Shown here in pieces: positions 52,350-61,008 of a stretch of DNA of 64,000 nt (positions are counted from its first letter, which is position 1; every line of letters begins with the position of its first letter). A model generated the notes under the pieces. The model was not told the DNA's origin and made no database searches. It saw nothing but the letters and a program-made list of their open reading frames with translations. The position numbers were made by a program, and so were the translations under genes. The DNA lies in assembly GCA_015069295.1 (NCBI GenBank), contig SVIW01000008.1, positions 19,732 to 83,731 of the forward strand, read 5' to 3'. This DNA comes from Clostridiales bacterium (GTDB lineage Bacteria; Bacillota; Clostridia; Christensenellales; Borkfalkiaceae).

Positions 52350-52388
52350 AAGTGGCGAAAAAAAGAAAAGACAAACGAGGAAGTACAA

Positions 52389-53552
52389 GTGAAAAAGTTT
52401 TTTACGAGCGAAAGCGTTACCGAAGGGCATCCCGACAAGGTTTGCGATAATATTTCCGACGGTATTTTAGACGCGATTTTGGCAGTCGACCCGCAGGCGC
52501 GGGCGGCGATCGAGTGTGCGGCAGCGTTCGATACCTTGCTTATTATGGGAGAAGTAACGACTACTGCCGACATCGATTATGAAGAAAAGGCAAGAGAAAT
52601 TATCAAAGAAATCGGTTACGATTTCGGTACGTTCGCGTACGATAAATGCAAAATCGTTACGGCAATCCACCAGCAATCGCCCGATATCGCGATGGGCGTC
52701 AACGCGTCTTTAGAAAAGAAGACGGAGGGCGGCGACGAAGCCGACCAGCTCGGCGCGGGGGATCAGGGTATGATGTTTGGGTACGCTTGCCGCGAAACCA
52801 AAGAATTGATGCCTTTGACCTTATCTCTTTCTCATAGATTGGCAAAACGCCTTACCGACGTTAGAAAGAGCGGGCTTTTGTCCTATCTTCGTCCCGACGG
52901 CAAAACGCAGGTTACCGTCGAATACGTAGACGGCGTAGCAAAGCGTGTGGACACGGTCGTCGTTTCCACGCAGCACGACGATAAAGTTTCCCAAGAACAA
53001 ATCCGCGCGGATATGAAAAAATACGTCATTGACGAAATCGTACCCGCTTCGCTGATGGACGAAAATACGAGAATTTACGTCAATCCCACGGGCAGATTCG
53101 AAATCGGCGGACCTGAGGGCGACAGCGGTTTGACGGGCAGAAAAATCATCGTCGATACCTACGGCGGCAGATGCGCGCACGGCGGCGGCGCGTTCTCGGG
53201 CAAAGACCCGACGAAGGTGGATAGAAGCGCGGCGTATTTCTGTCGTTACGTGGCGAAAAACCTCGTAGCGGCGGGGCTTGCGGACGAAGTAGAGATTCAG
53301 GTTGCGTACGCAATCGGCGTGGCGAATCCCGTTTCCGTATTCGTAGACAGCCACGGCACGGGCAAGGTGGACGACGAACGCTTGGTGGAAATCGTCAAGA
53401 AAGAATTCGACCTTCGCCCTTACGCGATTATCAAGACCCTCGATTTGAGAAAACCCGTCTTTAAAAAGACGGCGGCGTACGGACACTTTGGCTATAAGGG
53501 CTTTTCGTGGGAACAGCTTGACCGCGTGGACGATTTGAAAAAATACTTATAA
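52389..53552 (+). CDS. metK: S-adenosylmethionine synthetase
   Basis: MetK makes SAM from methionine and ATP. The 387-residue protein starts [13 protein letters not shown] and has [12 protein letters not shown], the glycine-rich loop [15 protein letters not shown] and family-standard length. The start codon is GTG, with GAGGAAG upstream. The metF-metH methionine genes lie 8 kb away; there is no link in transcription. Confidence 0.96.
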   Translation: MKKFFTSESVTEGHPDKVCDNISDGILDAILAVDPQARAAIECAAAFDTLLIMGEVTTTADIDYEEKAREIIKEIGYDFGTFAYDKCKIVTAIHQQSPDIAMGVNASLEKKTEGGDEADQLGAGDQGMMFGYACRETKELMPLTLSLSHRLAKRLTDVRKSGLLSYLRPDGKTQVTVEYVDGVAKRVDTVVVSTQHDDKVSQEQIRADMKKYVIDEIVPASLMDENTRIYVNPTGRFEIGGPEGDSGLTGRKIIVDTYGGRCAHGGGAFSGKDPTKVDRSAAYFCRYVAKNLVAAGLADEVEIQVAYAIGVANPVSVFVDSHGTGKVDDERLVEIVKKEFDLRPYAIIKTLDLRKPVFKKTAAYGHFGYKGFSWEQLDRVDDLKKYL

Positions 53553-53579
53553 AACGAGCGTACCGTGTACGCAGCGAAT

Positions 53580-53614
53580 AAAAAAACGGAGCGTTTTTCA
53601 CGCTCCGTTTTCCT
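53580..53614. terminator. Bidirectional terminator of metK and asnA
   Basis: ACGGAGCGT (53585-53593) pairs with ACGCTCCGT (53599-53607), with A and T runs on the two sides, between convergent genes. Confidence 0.9.
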
Positions 53615-53623
53615 TTTGGTTGG

Positions 53624-54631
53624 TTACAGTAAAACGATTCCGTTTTCTTTGGCGATTTTCTGCGTTTCCTCGTCCCAGAGAGAAACTTGCACTTCGCCGA
53701 TATGCGCTTTGCCAAGCAACAACATCGAAAGCCGCGATTGTCCGATACCGCCGCCGATGGTTAAGGGCAGTTCGCCCGAAAGCAGGGCTTTGTGGAAGGG
53801 CAGAGCTCGTCTATCGTCCGCCCCCGCTTTTTTCAGTTGCTCGTCTAACGCTTTTTCGTCTACGCGGATGCCCATAGAGGAAATTTCCATAGCGCAACCC
53901 AAAACGTCGCACCAAAACAGGATATCCCCGTTTAAACTCCAATCGTCATAGTCGGGTGCGCGGTTGCCGTGCGGTTTGCCCGATTGCAGCTTATCGCCAA
54001 TCTGCATAATGAACGCCGTCTTGTGTTCTTTTACGAAAGCGTGTTCTCTCTCCTCGGGCGAAAGCTTAGGATAGAGGTTTTCCAGTTCTTGCGCGGTGAT
54101 AAAGGAAACGGTGCGGCAAAGGGTAACGTCGAGCTGCGGATAACGGCATTTTAAAAAGTCCAACGTATCGCAGATTGCGCCGACGATGCCCTGTACTACC
54201 TTTTTTAAATAATCCGCCGTCCGCGTTTCGCGGGTAATAATTTTTTCCCAGTCCCATTGGTCGGTATAAACGGAGTGCAGATTATCCAGCTCTTCGTCGC
54301 GGCGGATTGCGTTCATATCCGTATACAAGCCTTCGCCTGCGGAAAATCCGTAGGCTTTCAGTGCCATACGCTTCCATTTCGCCAGCGAGTGTACGACCAC
54401 GGCGTCCTTGCCCGTTTCTTTCAAATCGAAACGGACGGGGCGTTCGACCCCGCTCAAATCGTCGTTTAACCCCGTCGTCGGGTCAACGAATAAGGGCGCG
54501 GAAACCCGTTTTAAATGTAAGGCAAGGCAGAGTTTTTCTTCAAAAGTACGCTTTAACAATCCGATAGCCGTCTGCGTTTCGTACATTGTCAAAACGGATT
54601 TATAGCCTTTGGGCACGGTGATTTTACTCAT
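53624..54631 (-). CDS. asnA: Aspartate-ammonia ligase
   Basis: AsnA makes asparagine from aspartate and free ammonia. The 335-residue protein has the class II synthetase-like motifs QWDWEKII, GAICDTLDFL and GGGIGQSRLSMLLL. ATG 54631 is chosen since GGAGAAAA precedes it; a longer frame reaches 54691 inside the promoter. It is monocistronic. Confidence 0.95.
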   Translation of the reverse strand: MSKITVPKGYKSVLTMYETQTAIGLLKRTFEEKLCLALHLKRVSAPLFVDPTTGLNDDLSGVERPVRFDLKETGKDAVVVHSLAKWKRMALKAYGFSAGEGLYTDMNAIRRDEELDNLHSVYTDQWDWEKIITRETRTADYLKKVVQGIVGAICDTLDFLKCRYPQLDVTLCRTVSFITAQELENLYPKLSPEEREHAFVKEHKTAFIMQIGDKLQSGKPHGNRAPDYDDWSLNGDILFWCDVLGCAMEISSMGIRVDEKALDEQLKKAGADDRRALPFHKALLSGELPLTIGGGIGQSRLSMLLLGKAHIGEVQVSLWDEETQKIAKENGIVLL

Positions 54632-54661
54632 TGTTTTTCTCCACGGGAAAAAATTTATATT

Positions 54662-54691
54662 AGTATAGCATATTCCAAGGCGGGTTGTCAA
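54662..54691 (-). promoter_or_regulatory. asnA promoter
   Basis: On the minus strand TTGACA (54691-54686), 18 bp, TATACT (54667-54662). Confidence 0.8.
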
Positions 54692-54728
54692 CGATATTGT
54701 TTGTAAGGGCTAAGATTGTATCAAGGAA

Positions 54729-54767
54729 ATAAAAACACCTCTCTCATTTTTTTGGGAAGGGTGTTAT
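54729..54767 (-). terminator. Terminator of the XRE regulator gene
   Basis: AACACC (54734-54739) and GGTGTT (54760-54765) form the outer stem of an imperfect hairpin, followed by a T run on the minus strand. It overlaps the XRE stop by a few bases. Confidence 0.6.
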
Positions 54768-54976
54768 TTACTAGGATTATCGATATCAGAGAAAAACTCG
54801 TCGTAAGAAAGTCCAAAGGCTTCAACTAAGCCCATAATATAGCTCAATTTCGGTTCGTTGATTCCCAACTCCCAATAATCGACGGCTTTTTGACTTGCGC
54901 CAATCTTTTTTGCAAGCGCCGATTGGGAAAGTCCTTTTTCTATGCGTAATTCTTTTATTTTATCGCTAAATTTCAT
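54764..54976 (-). CDS. XRE-family transcriptional regulator
   Basis: A 70-residue protein consisting of one Cro/C1-type helix-turn-helix: FSDKIKELRIEKGLSQSALA, KKIGASQKAVDYWELG, then NEPKLSYIMGLVEAFG. It is the size of a minimal repressor. It is divergent from the SLOG gene and a palindrome pair lies between them, so it should control both. There is no Shine-Dalgarno; a TATAAT at 54988-54983 ends 6 bp before the ATG, which again suggests a leaderless mRNA. Confidence 0.9.
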   Translation of the reverse strand: MKFSDKIKELRIEKGLSQSALAKKIGASQKAVDYWELGINEPKLSYIMGLVEAFGLSYDEFFSDIDNPSK

Positions 54977-54987
54977 AACAATATTAT

Positions 54988-55032
54988 AGAAGGAAACTTC
55001 TTAAAAAGTATTGACAAAGAAGAAAACTTCTT
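54988..55032. promoter_or_regulatory. Paired palindromic operators for the XRE regulator
   Basis: AGAAG-gaaa-CTTCT (54988-55001) overlaps the -10 box of the regulator, and AAGAAG-aaaa-CTTCTT (55017-55032) exactly fills the spacer between -35 and -10 of the SLOG gene. The centres are 30 bp apart. The arrangement predicts repression of both genes by the XRE protein. Confidence 0.75.
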
Positions 55033-55039
55033 ATATAAT
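55011..55039 (+). promoter_or_regulatory. SLOG gene promoter
   Basis: TTGACA (55011-55016), 17 bp, TATAAT (55034-55039), with the operator palindrome in the spacer. Confidence 0.88.
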
Positions 55040-55101
55040 TTAGTGTGTGCGGTTAATGGGAAAGTTTTTTTCTTGCAAAAAAATTAAAAAGGAGAAAAGA
55101 A

Positions 55102-55557
55102 ATGGGGGCTTGTGCGTTTTTTGGTCATCGGATTGGAATGTATCAAAAATATCAAAAGTATATGGAATCCTTGCTAATCAATTTGATTGAACGGGAAGGG
55201 ATAACGCAATTTTATATGGGGGGACGGGGCGATTTTGACTATTTTTGTGCGGATATCGTTGCAAAATTGCGTGTGCGCTATCCTAACATTAAAAATACAT
55301 TAGTACTTTCTTATATACCAAAGGGTGGAGAAGATTATACGCTTAGTTCCCGTTACGACGATAGCGTATACTTATTGGAGGAACGCGTTTTGCCTAAATT
55401 TGCGATTATCAAAACGAATGAAGCATTGGTTAAAAAGGTGGACGTTGTTGTGGTTGCGGTGCGTTTTCAGTCGGGAGGAGCGTGGCGAGCAACGGAGTAT
55501 GCGCGGCGACAGGGTAAAAAAATAATCAATATTTATGACGAATGTATAGACGAGTAA
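55102..55557 (+). CDS. SLOG-fold nucleotide-binding protein
   Basis: The 151-residue protein looks like a Rossmann-type SLOG domain: ACAFFGHR at the start, FYMGGRGDFDYFCADIV at about residue 38, LVLSYIPKG, and KKVDVVVVAVRFQSGGAW near the end. Relatives are predicted to bind nucleotides, and some SLOG proteins act as sensors in defence systems; the function here is unknown. It is AT-richer in codon use than neighbours, pointing to transfer. Ribosome site AAAAGGAGAAAAG. A tiny membrane peptide frame follows its stop without a gap. Confidence 0.85.
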   Translation: MGACAFFGHRIGMYQKYQKYMESLLINLIEREGITQFYMGGRGDFDYFCADIVAKLRVRYPNIKNTLVLSYIPKGGEDYTLSSRYDDSVYLLEERVLPKFAIIKTNEALVKKVDVVVVAVRFQSGGAWRATEYARRQGKKIINIYDECIDE

Positions 55558-55674
55558 ATGTGTGTCGTTGCGTATTTACGAAAAAATAAAAAGTTTTTAG
55601 GAATGGCATTTGCGGTGCTATTCTTTTTATTTTTTGTCTTAACGGGCAAAAAAACGGGTATACATATAGCGTAG
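55558..55674 (+). CDS. Possible 38-residue single-pass membrane peptide
   Basis: ATG 55558 follows the SLOG stop codon with no base between them. The product has a short basic start (YLRKNKKF), one hydrophobic helix (LGMAFAVLFFLFFVLT) and a basic end (GKKTGIHIA). The site upstream (GACGAG) is weak, so translation would depend on coupling. It could be a small effector or only a chance frame. Confidence 0.4.
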   Translation: MCVVAYLRKNKKFLGMAFAVLFFLFFVLTGKKTGIHIA

Positions 55675-55690
55675 TATAATAAAATTTACA

Positions 55691-55716
55691 AGGAAAGGGG
55701 ATTTTCCCTTTTTTTT
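55691..55716 (+). terminator. Terminator after the SLOG unit
   Basis: AAAGGGG / CCCTTT-type stem around GATTTT, followed by T8. Confidence 0.75.
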
Positions 55717-55740
55717 ATAAAAAAAGGGCTTGAAAACGCT

Positions 55741-55768
55741 TTGATTTTTTATAGAAATATTGTACAAT
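55741..55768 (+). promoter_or_regulatory. Likely secA promoter
   Basis: TTGATT (55741-55746), 16 bp, TACAAT (55763-55768). A small inverted repeat AAATGCC / GGCATTT follows in the leader (about 55785-55806). Confidence 0.5.
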
Positions 55769-55842
55769 ATAAAATGACGATAAAATGCCGATTTGCGGGC
55801 ATTTCAAAATAAGAAGAAAAATAAATCTATCGGAGTTTTCTA

Positions 55843-58755
55843 ATGGGATTGATTAAGTTTTTGATGAGTGGCGACGGCAGAAGAAGCTTGAGAAAGCTGA
55901 ACAAAATGGCGGATCAGGTGGAAGCGCTTGAACCCAAGTATCAAGCGATGGACGACGCGACTTTAAAGGCGCAGACGCAGGTATTAAAAGACCGCTTGGC
56001 GGCGGGCGAAACGCTCGACGATATCTTGTTCGACGCGTTTGCCGCGCTTCGTGAAGCGGCAAAGCGGGTTTTGGGTATGCGACATTTCCGCGTACAGATT
56101 ATCGGCGGTATCTGTTTGCACCAAGGCCGTATTGCCGAAATGCGTACGGGCGAAGGGAAAACCCTCGTTTCGACTCTGCCTGCGTATCTTAACGCATTGT
56201 CGGGCAAGAGCGTGCATATCGTAACGGTAAACGATTATTTGGCAAAGCGCGACGCGGAATGGATGGGCAAGGTACACAAATTTATGGGCTTGACCGTCGG
56301 CGTGGTCGTGCCCGGTATGGACGACGATCAAAAACGCGCGGCGTACCAATGCGATATCGTATACGGCACGAACAACGAATTCGGGTTCGATTATCTGCGC
56401 GATAATTTGAAAACGGACATCAAGAAGATGGTACAGCGCGATTTGACGTTTGCCATCGTGGACGAAGTCGACTCCATTCTCATCGACGAAGCGAGAACTC
56501 CGTTGATTATTTCGGGTAAAGGGGAAAAATCCTCTGATTTGTACGTGCAGGTAGACCGTTTGGTGCGCACGTTCACGGGCGGTTTTGACGACGAGCTGAA
56601 AGAAGCGGAAGAAACGCTTGGCGTGAAAAAGAATAAGAAGAAGAAAAAAATCGTTTTGGACGACGAGGAAGAAGAGTACGTCGATTATACCAAGATGACC
56701 TTGGAAGAACAGGCGAACTACGAAGCGGAATTGGAAGAAAAGCGGGCGGCGGCGTTGGCGGCGGCTCCCGAGGGCAAGCGTTCGTTGGCGGCGGCGAGAG
56801 AATGGGACTATATCATTACTCGTAAAGACAAGACGGTCGAGCTGACGGAAAGCGGCGCGAGAAAAGCGGAAAGATTTTTCCGTATCGACAACATTGCCGA
56901 AATCGAACACGCGGCATTAAACCACCATATCCAGCAGGCGTTGAAAGCGCATAAGATTTTCCATCTCGACGAGGATTATATCGTTGCGGACGGCGAAGTC
57001 GTTATCGTTGACGAATTTACCGGCCGTCTTATGAACGGGCGTAGATATTCGGACGGCTTGCATCAGGCAATCGAAGCCAAGGAAGGGGTAGAGGTACGCA
57101 GCGAAAACAAGACTTATGCAACCGTTACCTTCCAAAACTATTTCCGTTTGTATTCGAAGCTGTCGGGTATGACGGGTACGGCAAAGACGGAAGAAGCGGA
57201 ATTTAGAACGATTTATTCGTTGGACGTTGTAGAAATCCCGACTAACCGTCCCGTAAAGCGTGTAGATATGCCCGACAAAGTATATAAGACCTTTGACGGC
57301 AAAAAGCGTGCTATCGTGGACGAAATTATGCGCCGCCACGAAAGCGGACAGCCAATCCTCGTGGGTACGTCTTCGGTAGATAAATCGGAAGAAATTTCCC
57401 GTTTGCTTAAACGCAACGGCGTAAAACACAATATCCTCAACGCAAAGAACCACGAACGCGAAGCGGAAATCGTAGCGCAGGCGGGTAGATTGAACGCCGT
57501 AACCATTTCTACCAATATGGCGGGTCGTGGTACGGACATTTTGCTGGGCGGTAACCCCGAATATTTGGCAAAGAAACGCCTTCGTGAGGAAGGGGCTTCG
57601 CACGAGGATATCGAGCTGGCAACCAGTATGTATATCACCGAAATCAGCGAAGAAATCGCGCAGCTTAGAGAAAGATATAAGAAAGTTTACGACTATTACA
57701 AGGCGCAAACGGACGAAGAAAAAGAAAAAGTTATCGCGGCGGGCGGGCTTTGTATCATTGGTACCGAGCGCCACGAATCCCGTCGTATCGACAACCAGCT
57801 CCGCGGCCGTGCGGGTCGTCAAGGGGATATCGGTATGTCGGTATTCTTCCTCTCCTTGGAGGACGAACTCGTGCTCCGTTTTGGTGGGGAAAGAATGAAA
57901 GCGATGTACAATTTCTTCCATATCGACGAAGATACCTGTCTTGAATCGAGAATGCTTTCCCACGGTATCGAAAACGCGCAAAAGAACATCGAGGGCAGAA
58001 ACTTCGGTATCCGTAAAAACGTACTCCAATACGACGACGTTATGAACAAACAGCGTTTGGTTATGTACGGCGAACGTATGAACGTTTTGAAAGGCGCGGA
58101 CGTACACGAACAGGTGTTGAAATATATTCCCGATTACGTTGCGGAAGTGCTTTCTGCGGCGGTCAACGTGGACGCGATGCCCGAGCTTTGGAACGAAGCG
58201 GAACTCAACGCGGCGCTCGAAGAAAAGGTATTGCCCGAGGGCACGAACTACGTTACCCGCGAACGCTTGACGAAGTGGGACTATGAAACGGCGCTGAGAA
58301 AGATTTCGAAGAAAGTCGAAAAAGAATACGAAAAGAAGATTGCCGAGTATAAAGAAATGGGCTTGGATTTCGGCGCGGCAGAACGCAGAGTGCTGCTTAT
58401 GACCGTAGACAGAAACTGGATTGACCATATCGACGCGATGGATCAGCTCCGCAAAGGGATTTCCCTTCGAGCATACGGGCACGTAGACCCCGTTATTTCG
58501 TACAAGAAAGAGGGGTACGATATGTTCGAAGAAATGATTCAGCGTATTCAGCGTACCGTTATCAGCGTATTGTTGAAGGTCAAGGTCGAAGCCCGTCCTA
58601 TGCCTGCGCAAAACGCAGCGCCCGCGGCGCAATCGCAGCCTACGGGCGCGGCAAGACCGTTTAGACGGCAGATGCCCTCGCCTTTGTCGAGTATGTCTTC
58701 CTTTAAAGAAAGACAGGCGCAGGCGGAAAAACAAAACGGCGAAGAAAACAAATAA
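55843..58755 (+). CDS. secA: Preprotein translocase ATPase SecA
   Basis: SecA drives secreted proteins through SecYEG. The 970-residue protein has Walker A MRTGEGKT at about 100-107, DEVDSILIDEARTPL, TNMAGRGTDI and RGRAGRQGD. Two oddities: a charged insertion at about 257-320 (a run KKNKKKKK, then DDEEEEY) in the preprotein cross-linking region, and a C-terminus without the usual zinc-binding Cys-His motif, ending in an Ala/Gln/Pro-rich tail. ATG 55843 follows the weak site CGGAG. Confidence 0.95.
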   Translation: MGLIKFLMSGDGRRSLRKLNKMADQVEALEPKYQAMDDATLKAQTQVLKDRLAAGETLDDILFDAFAALREAAKRVLGMRHFRVQIIGGICLHQGRIAEMRTGEGKTLVSTLPAYLNALSGKSVHIVTVNDYLAKRDAEWMGKVHKFMGLTVGVVVPGMDDDQKRAAYQCDIVYGTNNEFGFDYLRDNLKTDIKKMVQRDLTFAIVDEVDSILIDEARTPLIISGKGEKSSDLYVQVDRLVRTFTGGFDDELKEAEETLGVKKNKKKKKIVLDDEEEEYVDYTKMTLEEQANYEAELEEKRAAALAAAPEGKRSLAAAREWDYIITRKDKTVELTESGARKAERFFRIDNIAEIEHAALNHHIQQALKAHKIFHLDEDYIVADGEVVIVDEFTGRLMNGRRYSDGLHQAIEAKEGVEVRSENKTYATVTFQNYFRLYSKLSGMTGTAKTEEAEFRTIYSLDVVEIPTNRPVKRVDMPDKVYKTFDGKKRAIVDEIMRRHESGQPILVGTSSVDKSEEISRLLKRNGVKHNILNAKNHEREAEIVAQAGRLNAVTISTNMAGRGTDILLGGNPEYLAKKRLREEGASHEDIELATSMYITEISEEIAQLRERYKKVYDYYKAQTDEEKEKVIAAGGLCIIGTERHESRRIDNQLRGRAGRQGDIGMSVFFLSLEDELVLRFGGERMKAMYNFFHIDEDTCLESRMLSHGIENAQKNIEGRNFGIRKNVLQYDDVMNKQRLVMYGERMNVLKGADVHEQVLKYIPDYVAEVLSAAVNVDAMPELWNEAELNAALEEKVLPEGTNYVTRERLTKWDYETALRKISKKVEKEYEKKIAEYKEMGLDFGAAERRVLLMTVDRNWIDHIDAMDQLRKGISLRAYGHVDPVISYKKEGYDMFEEMIQRIQRTVISVLLKVKVEARPMPAQNAAPAAQSQPTGAARPFRRQMPSPLSSMSSFKERQAQAEKQNGEENK

Positions 58756-58769
58756 GACGAGAGAAAGGT

Positions 58770-59867
58770 ATGTTTAAAGCGGACGATTACAGATTGAAAA
58801 TTCAAGCTATGGGCGCGACGTTAAAAGAGGCGGAATACGCTTTGGATATCGTGCATTTGCGCCCCCGCCTTGCGGAATTGGAGAAAGAGCAGGAAAATCC
58901 CGACGTTTGGCAGGATTTGGAAAAATCGACCAAGATCGGGAAGGAAATTTCCTCGCTCCGCAACAAAATTAACGCCTACGAGGCGGGCGCGACCGCGCTT
59001 TCCGACGCGTCGGACGTGGTAGACCTTATCGAGGAAACGGAAGACGAAAGTCTGATTCCCGAATTGGACGAGATGCTGGCGGCGGCGGAAAAGGATATCG
59101 AGGATATGCGTATCCGCGCGATTTTGAAAGGCCCGTACGACAACCACAACGCTATGCTTGCTTTGCACGCGGGCGCGGGCGGTACGGAGGCTTGCGACTG
59201 GTGTCAAATGCTCTACCGTATGTATTGCAGATATTGCGAAAAGAAAGGCTTTAAGGTATACGAACTTGACCGCGAAGCGGGGGACGGCGCAGGCTTGAAG
59301 AGCGTCGATTTCCGTGTGGAAGGGGAAAACGCGTACGGGTATTTGAAAGCGGAAATGGGGGTGCACCGTTTGGTGCGTATCTCGCCGTTCGACGCGAACA
59401 AACGCCGTCAAACCTCCTTCTCTTCGCTGGAAGTTATGCCGGAGGTTGAGGACGACAACGAAGTGGAAATCAACGACGACGATATCCGTATCGATATCTA
59501 CCATTCGGGCGGCGCAGGCGGACAAAACGTAAACAAGGTTGCTTCCGCCGTGCGTATTACGCACTTCCCGACGGGGATTGTCGTGCAGTGCCAAAACGAG
59601 CGTTCGCAGCTGCAAAACAAGGCGATGTGTTTCCAGATGCTCCGCTCTAAGCTCTTGGAAAAGAAGATTGAACAGCGCCAAGCGGAAGCGGCGGCGATGA
59701 AAGGGGACGTGAAAAAAATCGAATGGGGCGCGCAAATTCGCTCCTACGTATTCTGTCCCTATACGATGGTGAAGGACCACCGCACGGGCTATGAAAAGGG
59801 CGACGTGCAGGCGGTTATGGACGGCGAATTGGAAGGCTTTATTATCGATTATTTGAAGAAGGCGTAA
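58770..59867 (+). CDS. prfB: Peptide chain release factor 2
   Basis: RF2 ends translation at UGA and UAA. It has the SPF stop-codon motif (ISPFDANKRRQTS) and catalytic GGQ in HSGGAGGQNVNKV; 365 residues is normal. The frame is continuous: the programmed +1 frameshift with in-frame UGA that autoregulates most prfB genes is absent around codons 20-30 (LDIVHLRPRL). It follows secA by 14 bp, a common pair. Confidence 0.96.
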   Translation: MFKADDYRLKIQAMGATLKEAEYALDIVHLRPRLAELEKEQENPDVWQDLEKSTKIGKEISSLRNKINAYEAGATALSDASDVVDLIEETEDESLIPELDEMLAAAEKDIEDMRIRAILKGPYDNHNAMLALHAGAGGTEACDWCQMLYRMYCRYCEKKGFKVYELDREAGDGAGLKSVDFRVEGENAYGYLKAEMGVHRLVRISPFDANKRRQTSFSSLEVMPEVEDDNEVEINDDDIRIDIYHSGGAGGQNVNKVASAVRITHFPTGIVVQCQNERSQLQNKAMCFQMLRSKLLEKKIEQRQAEAAAMKGDVKKIEWGAQIRSYVFCPYTMVKDHRTGYEKGDVQAVMDGELEGFIIDYLKKA

Positions 59868-59875
59868 GAAAACCT

Positions 59876-59910
59876 AAGGGGCAGGTATGCAATGACCGCC
59901 CCTTTTTCGC
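59876..59910 (+). terminator. Terminator of prfB
   Basis: AGGGGC and GGT pair with ACC and GCCCCT, followed by T5. It overlaps an in-frame ATG at 59892, which is one reason to reject that ATG as the tsaD start. Confidence 0.8.
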
Positions 59911-59924
59911 AGGAGTGGAGTGAT

Positions 59925-61007
59925 ATGTACGATCCATTTGCAGTAACGGATAGAAAAAAAGAAGAGCCGATTATTTTGGGAATTGAGTCTTCGTGCGATG
60001 AAACGGCGGCGGCGGTGATTAAGGGGAGAAAGATTCTTTCGGATGAGATTGCATCGTCGGCGACGGTGCAGGCGCAGTTTGGCGGGGTCGTGCCCGAAAT
60101 TGCTTCCCGCGCGCATACGGACGAGATTGCCAGCGTGGTAGAACGCGCGGTAAAAAACGCGGGGATTTCTTACGAGGAAATTGATGCGGTGGCGGTAACG
60201 TACGGGGCAGGGCTTTTAGGGGCTCTGCTCGTCGGCGTGTCCTTTGCCAAGGCGTTGGCGTATGCTTTAAACAAGCCGCTTATCGCCGTCAATCATATCC
60301 GCGGGCATTTGGCGGCGGCGTATCTCGATTCGCCGACTTTAAAGCCCCCGTTCGTAACGTTATTAGCAAGCGGCGGGCATACGGCGATACTGCACGCAAA
60401 GTCGGAGACGGAATTTGAAATCCTCGGCGCGACCTTGGACGACGCGGCGGGCGAGGCGTTTGATAAGGTGGCAAGGGTGTTGGGGTTGCGTTATCCAGGT
60501 GGACCGAATATAGAACGATGCGCCAAAGAGGGCAAGGCGAGCGTGCCGATGCCGAAGATGCTCAAAGGCGGCGGCGGGTATAATTTTTCGTACAGCGGGT
60601 TAAAGACCGCCGTCATCAATTATTGCCACACGAAAGAACAAAAGGGCGAGGAATACGAAAAAGCGGACGTAGCGGCGTCCTTCCAATGCGCAGCGGTGGA
60701 CGTTTTGGTGGAAAAAACGGTGGAAGCGGCAAAGGAAAAAGGCGTAGCGACCGTTACGGCGGGTGGCGGCGTCGTCGCCAATACCTACCTTCGCGAAAGC
60801 TTGGCTGCCGCTTGTAAAAAGGCGGGCTTGCAGCTTGTTTTACCTCAAAAGCGATACTGTACCGATAACGCGGCAATGATTGCAGCCGAGGGCTTAGTGC
60901 AGTATCGCCTTAGGAATTTTGCGGATATGACTTTGACGGCGAAAGCCTCTATTCCATTGGCGGCAACCTTAGAAACGGTACAAAGTCGCCGTGCAAAGGG
61001 TGAATAA
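59925..61007 (+). CDS. tsaD: tRNA N6-adenosine threonylcarbamoyltransferase TsaD
   Basis: TsaD transfers the threonylcarbamoyl group to A37 of tRNAs reading ANN codons. The 360-residue ASKHA-fold protein has GIESSCDETA, the metal site NHIRGHLAAAY, LLASGGHT and the PGGPNIE segment. ATG 59925 has CAGGAGTGG upstream. tsaB and tsaE are not near. The t6A it makes is the substrate of TrmO, encoded at 16933. Confidence 0.95.
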   Translation: MYDPFAVTDRKKEEPIILGIESSCDETAAAVIKGRKILSDEIASSATVQAQFGGVVPEIASRAHTDEIASVVERAVKNAGISYEEIDAVAVTYGAGLLGALLVGVSFAKALAYALNKPLIAVNHIRGHLAAAYLDSPTLKPPFVTLLASGGHTAILHAKSETEFEILGATLDDAAGEAFDKVARVLGLRYPGGPNIERCAKEGKASVPMPKMLKGGGGYNFSYSGLKTAVINYCHTKEQKGEEYEKADVAASFQCAAVDVLVEKTVEAAKEKGVATVTAGGGVVANTYLRESLAAACKKAGLQLVLPQKRYCTDNAAMIAAEGLVQYRLRNFADMTLTAKASIPLAATLETVQSRRAKGE

Positions 61008-61008
61008 A

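Noticed and set aside
52350..52388. SAM riboswitch before metK
   Set aside because: Only about 33 nt lie between the expected start of transcription and the start codon.
56917..58734. 605-residue open frame on the strand opposite secA
   Set aside because: It mirrors secA codons, has no ribosome site and no recognisable domain. Similar long antisense frames lie opposite argG (17858-19096) and the large secreted protein (37952-39466); they reflect codon bias, not genes.
59892..59924. Upstream ATG as tsaD start
   Set aside because: It lies in the loop of the prfB terminator and lacks a ribosome site; ATG 59925 has CAGGAGTGG.
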